Shown: one piece after another, positions 1-7,034 of the stretch
Position numbering within the stretch: the first letter of the stretch is position 1
Layout: the number at the start of each line of letters is the position of its first letter
Source of the DNA: Microbacterium allomyrinae
Lineage (GTDB): Bacteria; Actinomycetota; Actinomycetes; Actinomycetales; Microbacteriaceae
DNA: 64,000 nt
Reading direction: 5' to 3'
Assembly: GCF_020682705.1 (NCBI RefSeq)
Contig: NZ_JAGTTN010000003.1
Location: forward strand, 310,001-374,000
Position numbers and translations under genes: made by a program
Notes under the pieces: model-generated
The model's database searches: none
Told to the model about the DNA's origin: nothing
The model's input: the letters and a program-made list of their open reading frames with translations, nothing else

Positions 1-32
1 GCGGGCGCGTCGGGGCGGGTGTCGGTGAGCAT
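1..32 (-). CDS. malG: Maltose/maltodextrin ABC transporter permease MalG (N-terminal fragment, cut by window edge)
   Basis: Only the first ten codons are present, reading M-L-T-D-T-R-P-D-A-P. The ATG at 32..30 overlaps the TGA stop of the upstream malF-type gene (ATGA, 4-base overlap), the usual translational coupling of a MalF-MalG permease pair. The identity as MalG is inferred from this position after MalE and MalF; the fragment itself carries no diagnostic domain. Confidence 0.65.
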   Translation of the reverse strand, partial: MLTDTRPDAP

Positions 33-1654
33 CAGTTCAGCTCCTCCAATGCCTTGGTCTGTCGGAAGCTGACGAGCGAGATGATCGCCACCAGGACGAA
101 GATGATGATCGAGAACGCGCTCGCGAGACCGAAGTCGCGGCCACCCGTCTCACCGAACGCCACCTTGTAGACGAGCGTGATCAGGATGTCGGTTGCTCCC
201 ACGTTCAGATCGGTGTTGATGTCCTGGGGGCCGCCGCCGGTCAGCATGTAGATCAGATTGAAGTTGTTGAAGTTGAAGGCGAACGAGGCGATCAGAAGCG
301 GCGCCATCGACACCATGAGCAGCGGCAGCTTGATCCGCCGGAACACCGCCCACGGTCCGGCGCCGTCGACGCGTGCCGCCTCGACCAGTTCATGCGGGAT
401 CGACTGCAGCGCACCGGTCGCCACCAGGAACATGTACGGGTAGCCCAGCCACAGACTGACCATGAGGATGCTGACCTTCGCGAGAACGGGGTCGGTCAGC
501 CAGGGGATCTGGGCGCCGCCGAGCAGCACCTGGTTGATGAAGCCGAACTGCGGGTTCAGCATCCCGCTCCAGATGATCGCCGACAGGAACACGGGGAACG
601 CGTACGGCAGGATCACCAGCACGCGGAAGGTGCGCCGGAATCGCAGCCGCCAGTCGTCGAGGATGAGCGCGAGGAAGACGCCTGCCGCGAAAGTCGCGGC
701 GACGGTGAAGCCCGCGAACACGAGAGTCCACAGGACGACCGCGACCAGCGGTTCGCGGATCGAGTCCTCCGTGAACGCGCGGACGAAGTTCTCGAACCCG
801 ACGTCGATCTTCCACCCCGGCATGAGCTCGTCGCCGTTGGGGGCGATGAAGGCGCCCTCGCCGGTGTCCTCGTAGCGGGTCCCCGTGGCGGTGTCGATGA
901 AGGCATCGGCCTCGGGGTCGTACTGCATCGTGGCGGAGTACACGAACGCCTGCGACCCGTCGGGCGTGCGCAGGGCGCCGTCGTTGGGATCGGCGGTGAG
1001 GGGCACGCTCATCGCGGCGATGGTCTCCTGGTCGGCGATCATCTCCGAGAATCCGAGCGTGGTGTAGCCGTCCAGCGCGACCGCCTTGCCGGCCTCGAAC
1101 TCGGCATCCGGCGCCGCCTCGAGGGGTCGCTCGTCGCCGCCGATCGCCGCCTCGCCGTCCGGCCCCGTCACCAGGAACGCGAGCTGACCGAGGCGTTCGA
1201 CGACGACCATGCCGTAGGCAGGGGACTCCGGCACGCGCGTGAGCGACTTGTCGATGAGGACCTCGATCGCCGCGTCCTTGCTGCCGATATGCCCGTCGCC
1301 GTAGTTGGTGAACGCGATGTACCCGCTGTAGACGATCGCGTACATCTGGAAGACGACCAGGAAGATCGTGCCCGGGATCAGATACTTGGCCGGCAGCCAT
1401 CCGCGACGCAGGTACACCCAGTTCACGAGGATGGCGGCGACGGTCACGGCGACCGCGAGGATCGCGTCGCCGTGCAGCGCCAGCACGAAGACGGCGTAGA
1501 GCACGAGCGCGTCGAGCAGGCCGAGCCCCACCACCTTCACGAGGACGACCCGGACAGACGCGGGGCCCGACACGCGACGTGGCGGCTTCTCGGTGGGTGC
1601 GGTCGCCGTCGTCGATGAGTCGGGCTCGGGTTTCCGCTCGATCGTGGTGTGCAT
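32..1654 (-). CDS. malF: Maltose/maltodextrin ABC transporter permease MalF
   Basis: Inner-membrane permease subunit, 540 aa, that would pair with MalG and the MalE binding protein to import maltodextrins. N-terminal cytoplasmic tail is Pro/Thr-rich, followed by about three membrane segments (residues ~30-110), a large extracytoplasmic domain (~110-280) equivalent to the P2 loop that distinguishes MalF from other sugar permeases, then the conserved permease core with the EAA loop around EAARVDGAGPWAVFRRI and FNNFNLIYMLTGGGP. The ATG at 1654 was chosen because the frame continues far upstream across the malE stop region, but only this start gives a sensible N-terminus (MHTTIERKPEPD). It follows malE by 86 bases and overlaps malG by four. 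Confidence 0.9.
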   Translation of the reverse strand: MHTTIERKPEPDSSTTATAPTEKPPRRVSGPASVRVVLVKVVGLGLLDALVLYAVFVLALHGDAILAVAVTVAAILVNWVYLRRGWLPAKYLIPGTIFLVVFQMYAIVYSGYIAFTNYGDGHIGSKDAAIEVLIDKSLTRVPESPAYGMVVVERLGQLAFLVTGPDGEAAIGGDERPLEAAPDAEFEAGKAVALDGYTTLGFSEMIADQETIAAMSVPLTADPNDGALRTPDGSQAFVYSATMQYDPEADAFIDTATGTRYEDTGEGAFIAPNGDELMPGWKIDVGFENFVRAFTEDSIREPLVAVVLWTLVFAGFTVAATFAAGVFLALILDDWRLRFRRTFRVLVILPYAFPVFLSAIIWSGMLNPQFGFINQVLLGGAQIPWLTDPVLAKVSILMVSLWLGYPYMFLVATGALQSIPHELVEAARVDGAGPWAVFRRIKLPLLMVSMAPLLIASFAFNFNNFNLIYMLTGGGPQDINTDLNVGATDILITLVYKVAFGETGGRDFGLASAFSIIIFVLVAIISLVSFRQTKALEELN

Positions 1655-1740
1655 GGGTGCTCCTGTATTGCTGTGCGCGGGGACGGGAGTGAGGCCGGGG
1701 CCGCGAGAGGCGTCGCGTCCCCGGCCCCGGTCTGTGTGGG

Positions 1741-2991
1741 TCAGCCGTCGATGGCGGTCTGGATGCGGCCGGCCATCGCCTGCCATGCCTCGGTGGGATC
1801 GCCCGCGGTGCCGTTCACGAGGGCCGACTGGGTCGAGCCCCAGTTGTCCCAGACGGCGCCCATCTCGGGGATCGCGGGCATGGGCACACCGGTCAGGCCC
1901 ACTGCGCCGAAGGCGCCCACATCGGGGTTCTCCGCCGCGGCGATCTCGAATGCGGACAGGAGTGCCGGGGGCCGGCCACCCGCCTCGTAGAGGGCGAGCT
2001 GCGCCTCTTCGCTGCCGATGTAGTTGACCACGAACTCGTTCGCGGCGAGTGCGTTCTCGCTCTGCGAGCTGACGAAGAAGCCCTGCACGCCGACGAACGG
2101 CGTCGGCGCTTCGGGGCCGGCCTGCGGGATCGCCTCGATGGCGTACTCGATGCCGGCCTCCTGGAATGCGGGAAGGTTCCACGGGCCCGAGAGCATGAAC
2201 GGCGACTTTCCGGCCGCGAACTCGTCACGCGCGATGTCGCCCGTGATGCTCGTGTTGATCACACCACGCTCGCCCCACTCGACGAGCTTGGCCGCGAACT
2301 CGTTGCCACCCTCGCTGCCGATCAGCAGATCGTCGGGGTTGTAGCTGCCGTCGTCGTTGATGCCGAACAGCGGCGCTCCATACGAGGTCTGCAGCGGGTA
2401 CAGGTGGTACGGGTCGGAGGCGACGGGATCGGAGGGAACGATGACGGGGTATTGCGCCGCGCCGGTGGCGACGATCGCCTCACCGGCGGCGATCAACTCC
2501 TCCCACCCCGCGGGCGTGGAGTCTGCGAGCGCGGTGTTGCGCACGAGCGCGATGTTCTCGAGCGAGACCGGCAGCCCGTAGGTGACGCCCTCGTAGCTCA
2601 TCGCCCGGATCGACACCTCCGAGAAGTCTCCGGCGGTGTCGCCGAGTTCGAGCGGTGCCACCACACCGTTCTGCACGAACTGGCCGAGCCAGTCGTGACC
2701 GCCGACGATCACATCAGGACCCTCGCCGGACGGGACCTGCTGGATGAAGTCCTCCCGCATCGTGTCGCCGTACTCCTTCTCGACGAGCTCCACGGAGATG
2801 CCCTTGTCGGCCTCGAACTCGGCGGCGATGTCAGCCATCTCATCGACGCGATTCGCGTCGACCCAGACCGTGAGCGTCGCGGACTCCGATGCGGTGTCCT
2901 CGGCCGTCGTGCCCGAGCATCCCGCCAGTGCTGTGGCCAGAACCACACCGCCCGCGACGAGCCCCGTCGCGATTCCTCGATTCACCCTCAT
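1741..2991 (-). CDS. malE: Maltose/maltodextrin-binding lipoprotein MalE
   Basis: Extracellular solute-binding protein of the CUT1 family, 416 aa, which would capture maltodextrins for the MalFG permease. A lipoprotein signal is visible: MRVNRG, hydrophobic stretch, lipobox LAGC at about residue 24, then the mature domain with LTVWVDANRVDEMADIAAEFE. The start at 2991 is preceded by a GAAAGG ribosome site; the open frame runs another 40 codons upstream through the operator region and is rejected. The first gene after the GCAAGCGCTTGC operator, it is probably transcribed together with malF and malG. Confidence 0.92.
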   Translation of the reverse strand: MRVNRGIATGLVAGGVVLATALAGCSGTTAEDTASESATLTVWVDANRVDEMADIAAEFEADKGISVELVEKEYGDTMREDFIQQVPSGEGPDVIVGGHDWLGQFVQNGVVAPLELGDTAGDFSEVSIRAMSYEGVTYGLPVSLENIALVRNTALADSTPAGWEELIAAGEAIVATGAAQYPVIVPSDPVASDPYHLYPLQTSYGAPLFGINDDGSYNPDDLLIGSEGGNEFAAKLVEWGERGVINTSITGDIARDEFAAGKSPFMLSGPWNLPAFQEAGIEYAIEAIPQAGPEAPTPFVGVQGFFVSSQSENALAANEFVVNYIGSEEAQLALYEAGGRPPALLSAFEIAAAENPDVGAFGAVGLTGVPMPAIPEMGAVWDNWGSTQSALVNGTAGDPTEAWQAMAGRIQTAIDG

Positions 2992-3030
2992 TGGTGCTGC
3001 CTTTCTCTGTGATTGTCGGGCCGCATCGAA

Positions 3031-3042
3031 GCAAGCGCTTGC
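3031..3042. promoter_or_regulatory. LacI-family operator (GCAAGCGCTTGC) in front of malE
   Basis: Perfect 12-base palindrome GCAAGCGCTTGC, 40 bases upstream of the malE start. This is the classic core of MalR/LacI-type operators in actinobacteria, so sugar-dependent repression of malEFG is likely. No LacI-type regulator gene is in the window. Confidence 0.75.
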
Positions 3043-3095
3043 AACCGAGTGAAAGCAGACGAGCATCTTTGCGGGTGTGAGCATCGTGGCAGATT

Positions 3096-3112
3096 CTTGC
3101 GAGTCTTGCAAG
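3096..3112. promoter_or_regulatory. Candidate second operator between the acetyltransferase gene and malE
   Basis: CTTGCGAGT followed by the palindrome CTTGCAAG (3105-3112), right after the acetyltransferase stop codon. The TTGC/GCAA half-sites resemble the malE operator at 3031 and the long inverted repeat at 5916-5952, suggesting one regulator for the region. Confidence 0.4.
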
Positions 3113-3117
3113 CTCTT

Positions 3118-3942
3118 TCAGTGAGAGCGACGATCCTTCAGATTCTCCACCGCGAAGTCGACGAACTCCACCATCGACAGCGCCCGGCACTGCGCGTCGC
3201 CCACGGTGAGCGCCCGCACGTGGCCGGCGCCCTCGAACGCGGTGCCGATCGCGGCGAAATCGCTGTCGTCGACGACCGGCTCCTCCCAGGAGACCCACTC
3301 CCGCGCGCCTGCGACCCCTGTCGGGGCGCCATTTCGGACCATCTTCCGCGGATGCCCCTGGGCAGCACGCTCCTCCGCCAGGTGCAGGCTGGTGCACTTG
3401 TCGAAGCCGACTCCGAGCAGCAGCACGAACGCATCGGCGTCGTAGAGCCGTGCCAGTGGCGACGACTCGCCGAACGGGGAGCCGGGCTCGTGCACCCGCG
3501 TGATCTCGCGGCTCAGCGGGCCGGCGGCCGCGAAAGACCGATGAGGGTGCGGGCTGCGCCGGGTGCCCGGCTGCAGCCGGAAGAGCTCGGCGACGCGCCC
3601 CATCGACCGGGTCGGCGTCAGCAGTTCGTCGTAGACGGGCAGCGCCTCTCGCACCGCCGCGCGCTCCGCAGGGTCGAGGGCCGGGTCGTCGAGGAAGTCC
3701 GGATCGCACAGCTGCCAACTCTGCGACGGCATCACGAGGGTTCCCTCGACTCCCACCGCCGACCTCAACGCGCGGATCAGGGTCTGCTCACCGCCCGGAA
3801 TCACTCCGAAAGCCGACAGCGATGCGTGGACGAGAACCAGGCTCCCGTCGTCGATGCCGAGGGCACGCAGGCCCTCCTGAAGATCGCTCTCGGTGACGAC
3901 GGATGGCGCCGCCCGGGCATCACCGACTGCAAGAGGTTTCAC
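3118..3942 (-). CDS. AAC(3)-family aminoglycoside N-acetyltransferase-like protein
   Basis: 274 aa, close to the usual length of AAC(3) enzymes, which transfer acetyl from acetyl-CoA to the 3-amino group of aminoglycosides. Family signatures seen: VLVHASLSAFG near residue 40, a TLVMPSQSW strand, PTRSMGRVAELF, and RRSPHPHRSFAAAG around the expected active-site histidine. The frame is open far upstream, but that part runs antisense-like through the GH13 gene; the GTG at 3942, one base after the GH13 stop, is the coupled start. Lying inside a maltodextrin operon, its real substrate may be an amino sugar or other amine, not an antibiotic; resistance is not shown by the sequence. Confidence 0.8.
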   Translation of the reverse strand: MKPLAVGDARAAPSVVTESDLQEGLRALGIDDGSLVLVHASLSAFGVIPGGEQTLIRALRSAVGVEGTLVMPSQSWQLCDPDFLDDPALDPAERAAVREALPVYDELLTPTRSMGRVAELFRLQPGTRRSPHPHRSFAAAGPLSREITRVHEPGSPFGESSPLARLYDADAFVLLLGVGFDKCTSLHLAEERAAQGHPRKMVRNGAPTGVAGAREWVSWEEPVVDDSDFAAIGTAFEGAGHVRALTVGDAQCRALSMVEFVDFAVENLKDRRSH

Positions 3943-3943
3943 G

Positions 3944-5848
3944 TCACCGCACTCCGGCCACCAGATCACCCGCGGCGACTTTCGCGACTCCCGGATCGCC
4001 GCCACTCGCCGCCGACGTGTGAAGCAGCCAGACCGAGAGGGAGGGGCCCGACGAGGTGAGGCGGATGCCGTCCTCGTCGCTCTCGACGCCGACCATCCCG
4101 AAATCGACTTCCTGCGACGCGACGGCGCCCACGGCGGTGAGCGGCACGCGCGCCACCGCCGCCGCGCGCGACGCGAAGACGAGACAGGCCTCATCCTCGA
4201 GCTCTCTCACGAACACGAGGCACTCGTCATCCGCGTACAGCCAGCGCAGGCCGCCGCGCTGCAGCGCGCGCGATTCGCGTCGCAATCGCGAAAGGCGGCC
4301 GTAGGCATCCGCCAATCGGGGCTCCTCCCCCCAGGGCAGAGGCGTGCGCGAGTCCTCGCCGTTCTCGCCCCGCAGCCCGAACTCGTCGCCGGCGAACACG
4401 ACCGGCGTGCCCGGCAGGGTCATCGACAGCCCCGCCGCGACGATCTGCGCGTGATCGTCGGCCTGATGCGCGAACCGAGGCGTGTCGTGGGTGTCGATCG
4501 CGTTCATCGCCAACTCACGCACGGCCCACGGATACGGCGCGGTGAACCGCCGGTAGCTCGCCACGACGTCGGCGGCGGAGTAGCGCGGCTCGGTGGCGAA
4601 AGGTATGCCGAAGTGATGGAGAGGCCGCTCGCGGGGACTCCGCAGCCAGTGCCAGAGCGGGCGCGTGAACGCCGAGTAGCTCATCGGCGCCTGCCAGCCT
4701 TCGCCGTCGAAGTCGGCGGCGGCGTCGTTCGTCGATTCGGCATACAACACCCCGCCCGACGACGCCTGCTCCAGGGTGCGGCGCACCGCCGTCTGCACTT
4801 CGCGGTTGAGATCGTCGGCGCCGAGCCGGCCCGTCATATTCGCGACGTCGACGCGCCATCCGTCGAGGTTGAACGGGGGACGCAGCCACTTCGCCACGAC
4901 GCTCTCGTCGCCGTCGATGAACCGACGACGCAGCGCCTCGGAGTTCCAGTTGAGCTTGGGCAGCGACGGCACCCCGTACCAGGCCACGTACTCCGTCTGC
5001 TCGTCGTTCTCCCAGTAGTAGAAGTCTGCCTCGGCCGCCTCGGGATCGCCGTATGCGGCGGCGAACCACTCGTGGGCGGCGCCGGTGTGGTTCGTCGTCA
5101 GGTCGCCGATGACCCGGATGCCGCGCGCGTGAGCCGCTTCGACCAGCCGGATCAGCGCGTCGTCGCCGCCGAGGAGGGGGTCGACGCGATCGAAGCTCGA
5201 CGCGTCGTAGCGATGGTTCGACTCGGCGGGAAAGAACGGAGTGAGGTAGATCAGCGTCGCCCCGATGCGTTCCAGATGGTCCAGGCGATCGACGATGCCG
5301 TCGAGATCGCCGCCGAACACCTGCCGCTGCGTGTCGGGGCCTTTCGAGATCACCTGTTCCGACCACTCGGCGGCCCTCGACCAGGCGGGCCGAGTGCGGC
5401 GCGCAGCGGCCTCGGAGCGCGCGAAGCGGTCCGGGAAGATCTGGTACATCACCTGGGCGGAGGCCCACTCCGGCGGCGAAGGGTGGATCGTGACCCGGAA
5501 GTCGTGCGCATCGAGCGGCTCCAGGCGATCCACGCCGTCGGCCGACAGCCACCGCGCCGAGCCATCGGCCATGTTCAGCAGGAACCGGTACTTCGAGATC
5601 GGGTTCGGCACCGCAAAGGCGCCCTCCCACCACTCGACGCCCCCGTCGGGCTGCGCGGCCGACGTCGCCATCGCGTGGAAACACGGTTCGCCATCCGACA
5701 CGACCCGCACCGACATCGACGCGACGTCGCCGAACGCCGCCGGAACCCGCACGCGCACCGCGTAGCGGTCGCCGATACGCGTCGGCCGGACGGGCGCATA
5801 TCGTGCGGATCCGTCGTGGTGGGGCTGGGTGTGGAGCTCGTGCATCAT
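3944..5848 (-). CDS. GH13 alpha-amylase-family enzyme (neopullulanase/maltodextrin glucosidase type)
   Basis: 634 aa cytoplasmic glycoside hydrolase, likely degrading imported maltodextrins. An N-terminal beta domain (~10-125) of the neopullulanase/cyclomaltodextrinase kind precedes the catalytic barrel. GH13 motifs visible: DLTTNH (region I), DGWRVDVANM with the nucleophile Asp (region II), LYAESTND with the acid/base Glu (region III), and AIDTHDTPR with the transition-state Asp (region IV), followed by LPGTPVVFAGDEFG. There is no signal peptide. Start: two adjacent ATGs at 5848 and 5845 after a GCGGGA-like site; the frame extends to 5917 but would run into the operator hairpin. First gene of the minus-strand operon leading through the acetyltransferase to malE. 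Confidence 0.88.
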   Translation of the reverse strand: MMHELHTQPHHDGSARYAPVRPTRIGDRYAVRVRVPAAFGDVASMSVRVVSDGEPCFHAMATSAAQPDGGVEWWEGAFAVPNPISKYRFLLNMADGSARWLSADGVDRLEPLDAHDFRVTIHPSPPEWASAQVMYQIFPDRFARSEAAARRTRPAWSRAAEWSEQVISKGPDTQRQVFGGDLDGIVDRLDHLERIGATLIYLTPFFPAESNHRYDASSFDRVDPLLGGDDALIRLVEAAHARGIRVIGDLTTNHTGAAHEWFAAAYGDPEAAEADFYYWENDEQTEYVAWYGVPSLPKLNWNSEALRRRFIDGDESVVAKWLRPPFNLDGWRVDVANMTGRLGADDLNREVQTAVRRTLEQASSGGVLYAESTNDAAADFDGEGWQAPMSYSAFTRPLWHWLRSPRERPLHHFGIPFATEPRYSAADVVASYRRFTAPYPWAVRELAMNAIDTHDTPRFAHQADDHAQIVAAGLSMTLPGTPVVFAGDEFGLRGENGEDSRTPLPWGEEPRLADAYGRLSRLRRESRALQRGGLRWLYADDECLVFVRELEDEACLVFASRAAAVARVPLTAVGAVASQEVDFGMVGVESDEDGIRLTSSGPSLSVWLLHTSAASGGDPGVAKVAAGDLVAGVR

Positions 5849-5915
5849 TCCCGCTTTCGTTCGGAGCGATCCGGGCGCGCACCGATGGGCCCATTCGCGA
5901 TGCATCGAAGATAGC

Positions 5916-5952
5916 AAGATCCTGCAAGAGTTGAAAACTCTTGCAGGATCTT
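5916..5952. promoter_or_regulatory. Long perfect inverted repeat in the GH13/tetR divergent promoter region
   Basis: Two perfect 17-base arms (AAGATCCTGCAAGAGTT and its complement) separated by GAA. It lies between two divergently transcribed genes, so it is more likely an operator for the GH13 operon than a terminator. Its CTGCAAG/CTTGCAG cores echo the LacI-type half-sites near malE. Confidence 0.65.
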
Positions 5953-5996
5953 TCGGGCTGCGCGATCTCGAAACACCAACCTGCGGGAGTGAGTGA

Positions 5997-6025
5997 TTGA
6001 CGACTCACTCTAGTGAGTGTACAGT
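5997..6025 (+). promoter_or_regulatory. tetR promoter (leaderless) with overlapping TetR operator
   Basis: TTGACG (5997-6002) and TACAGT (6020-6025) are spaced by exactly 17 bases. The ATG at 6033 is only 7 bases after the -10 box, so the transcript would begin at or next to the start codon. Inside the spacer is the inverted repeat ACTCACT-CT-AGTGAGT (6003-6018), matching the palindrome at 6640-6655; bound regulator would block its own promoter. Confidence 0.8.
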
Positions 6026-6032
6026 CACTCCT

Positions 6033-6596
6033 ATGCCGACCAGAAGCTCGATCCTCTCTACCGCTGATGTGCGCCGACCCGTCGTCGCAACCGCCGCCCT
6101 CGCGGAATTCGCACGCGGCGGCTACCACGGCACCACCGTCGCCGAGATCGCCCGCGAAGCGAAGATCTCGCCCGCGTATGTGTTCAAGCTCTTTCCGCGC
6201 AAAGAGGCCCTCTTCGTCGCCGCTCTGGAGACGTGCTTCGACGAGATCGTGAATGCCCTCGCTCAGGGCGCGGACTCGGCGGTGGAACAGACGTCCACCG
6301 CGGTACTCGAGTCGATGGGGGATGCCTACGCCGAGCTCATCCGAGACCGGACGCTGTTGAAGCTGCAGGTGCACGCGCAGTCCGTCGCCGACATCGCCGA
6401 GCTCGGCGATGCACTGCGGGCGGGCCTGGCCAAAGTGACGAATTTCGCCAAGCAGCGTTCGGGCGGCTCGGATGACGACGTGCAGCGGTTCATGGCGTAT
6501 GGCCAGCTGTGCCATCTGCTCGTGGCCGCGCGGATCGATGAGGTCCCCGCGGAGTGGGCCCGCATCCTCTCGCACGGGGTACGCCACCCCGACTAG
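6033..6596 (+). CDS. TetR-family transcriptional repressor
   Basis: 187 aa. The N-terminal helix-turn-helix is clear: ATAALAEFARGGYHGTTVAE-type first helices, then IAREAKISPAYVFKLFPRKEALF. The C-terminal ligand-binding half (~65-187) is helical and not diagnostic for a ligand. Start chosen at ATG 6033, seven bases after a strong -10 box, which implies a leaderless message. The same ACTCACT/AGTGAGT operator occurs in its own promoter and in front of the downstream small-protein/efflux genes, so it most likely represses both itself and the efflux set, released by a compound pumped out by the transporter. Confidence 0.9.
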   Translation: MPTRSSILSTADVRRPVVATAALAEFARGGYHGTTVAEIAREAKISPAYVFKLFPRKEALFVAALETCFDEIVNALAQGADSAVEQTSTAVLESMGDAYAELIRDRTLLKLQVHAQSVADIAELGDALRAGLAKVTNFAKQRSGGSDDDVQRFMAYGQLCHLLVAARIDEVPAEWARILSHGVRHPD

Positions 6597-6639
6597 ATCA
6601 CCGCCCTCGCGGCGGGTCCTTTCTCATGTCCACAAGAGT

Positions 6640-6655
6640 GAGTGAGTACTCACTC
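6640..6655. promoter_or_regulatory. TetR operator in front of the small-protein/efflux operon
   Basis: Perfect 16-base palindrome GAGTGAGTACTCACTC, the same sequence family as the inverted repeat in the tetR promoter at 6003-6018. It sits 21 bases before the first small ORF, pointing to control by the adjacent TetR. Confidence 0.75.
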
Positions 6656-6676
6656 CCACGAAGGAAAGGAGGAGTC

Positions 6677-6760
6677 ATGAAGAACGAGATCACCATGCGC
6701 TGGGTCGCCCTCGCCCCCATCGCGCTGATCGCCGTCGCGATGTTCAGCCAGTGGCGCTGA
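6677..6760 (+). CDS. Small single-pass membrane protein (27 aa) of the efflux operon
   Basis: 27 aa, below usual gene-calling limits, with a strong AAAGGAGGAG ribosome site 3-4 bases before the ATG. The sequence is MKNEITMRW followed by one hydrophobic segment (VALAPIALIAVAMF) and ends in SQWR. It is directly downstream of the TetR operator and upstream of a second small protein and the DHA2 transporter. Its end (AMFSQW) resembles that of the next protein (AMLSLW), so the two look like paralogues. Function unknown; a role as an accessory subunit or stabiliser of the transporter is inference. Confidence 0.7.
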   Translation: MKNEITMRWVALAPIALIAVAMFSQWR

Positions 6761-6808
6761 GCACGCGGATCGACCGCACACACACTCCCTACCCGGAACG
6801 GAAGCCTC

Positions 6809-6958
6809 ATGAACGACTCGATCACTCCCACGCCGACCACGGCTCCTGAATCGACACCGGCCGCACCGCGAGCCATGTCGGGCGAGAAGGCTGCCTGGTG
6901 GGCCGCCTTCGGCATCCTCACCCTCGCCGTCGTCGCCATGCTCAGCCTCTGGAACTGA
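6809..6958 (+). CDS. Small single-pass membrane protein (49 aa) of the efflux operon
   Basis: 49 aa. A Thr/Pro/Ala-rich N-terminal half (MNDSITPTPTTAPESTPAAP) is followed by a tryptophan-flanked membrane segment (AAWWAAFGILTLAVVAMLSLWN). The ATG follows an ACGGAAG site at short distance. The membrane half matches the 27-aa protein just upstream in layout (W...A...hydrophobic...AM-x-S-x-W). It ends 76 bases before the transporter start. I do not recognise a named family; the operon position and the TetR operator suggest co-expression with the efflux pump. Confidence 0.65.
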   Translation: MNDSITPTPTTAPESTPAAPRAMSGEKAAWWAAFGILTLAVVAMLSLWN

Positions 6959-7034
6959 CCCGCCCCCGAGCGGGACGGCCGACCACCTGGTCGTCCCGCT
7001 CCACCCAGATCACCCCCACGAAAGGACGATCACC

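Noticed and set aside
392..1618. 408-codon plus-strand ORF opposite malF
   Set aside because: Arg/Glu/Asp-rich shadow frame with no domain, opposite a well-supported permease.
2889..3111. N-terminal extension of MalE to 3111
   Set aside because: It would run through the operator and mask the lipoprotein signal that begins at 2991.
3893..5914. 673-codon plus-strand ORF opposite the GH13 gene
   Set aside because: Antisense shadow of a clear GH13 enzyme with all four catalytic motifs; typical of high-GC DNA.
5916..5952. Intrinsic terminator
   Set aside because: The flanking genes diverge, so no transcript ends there; an operator is more likely.
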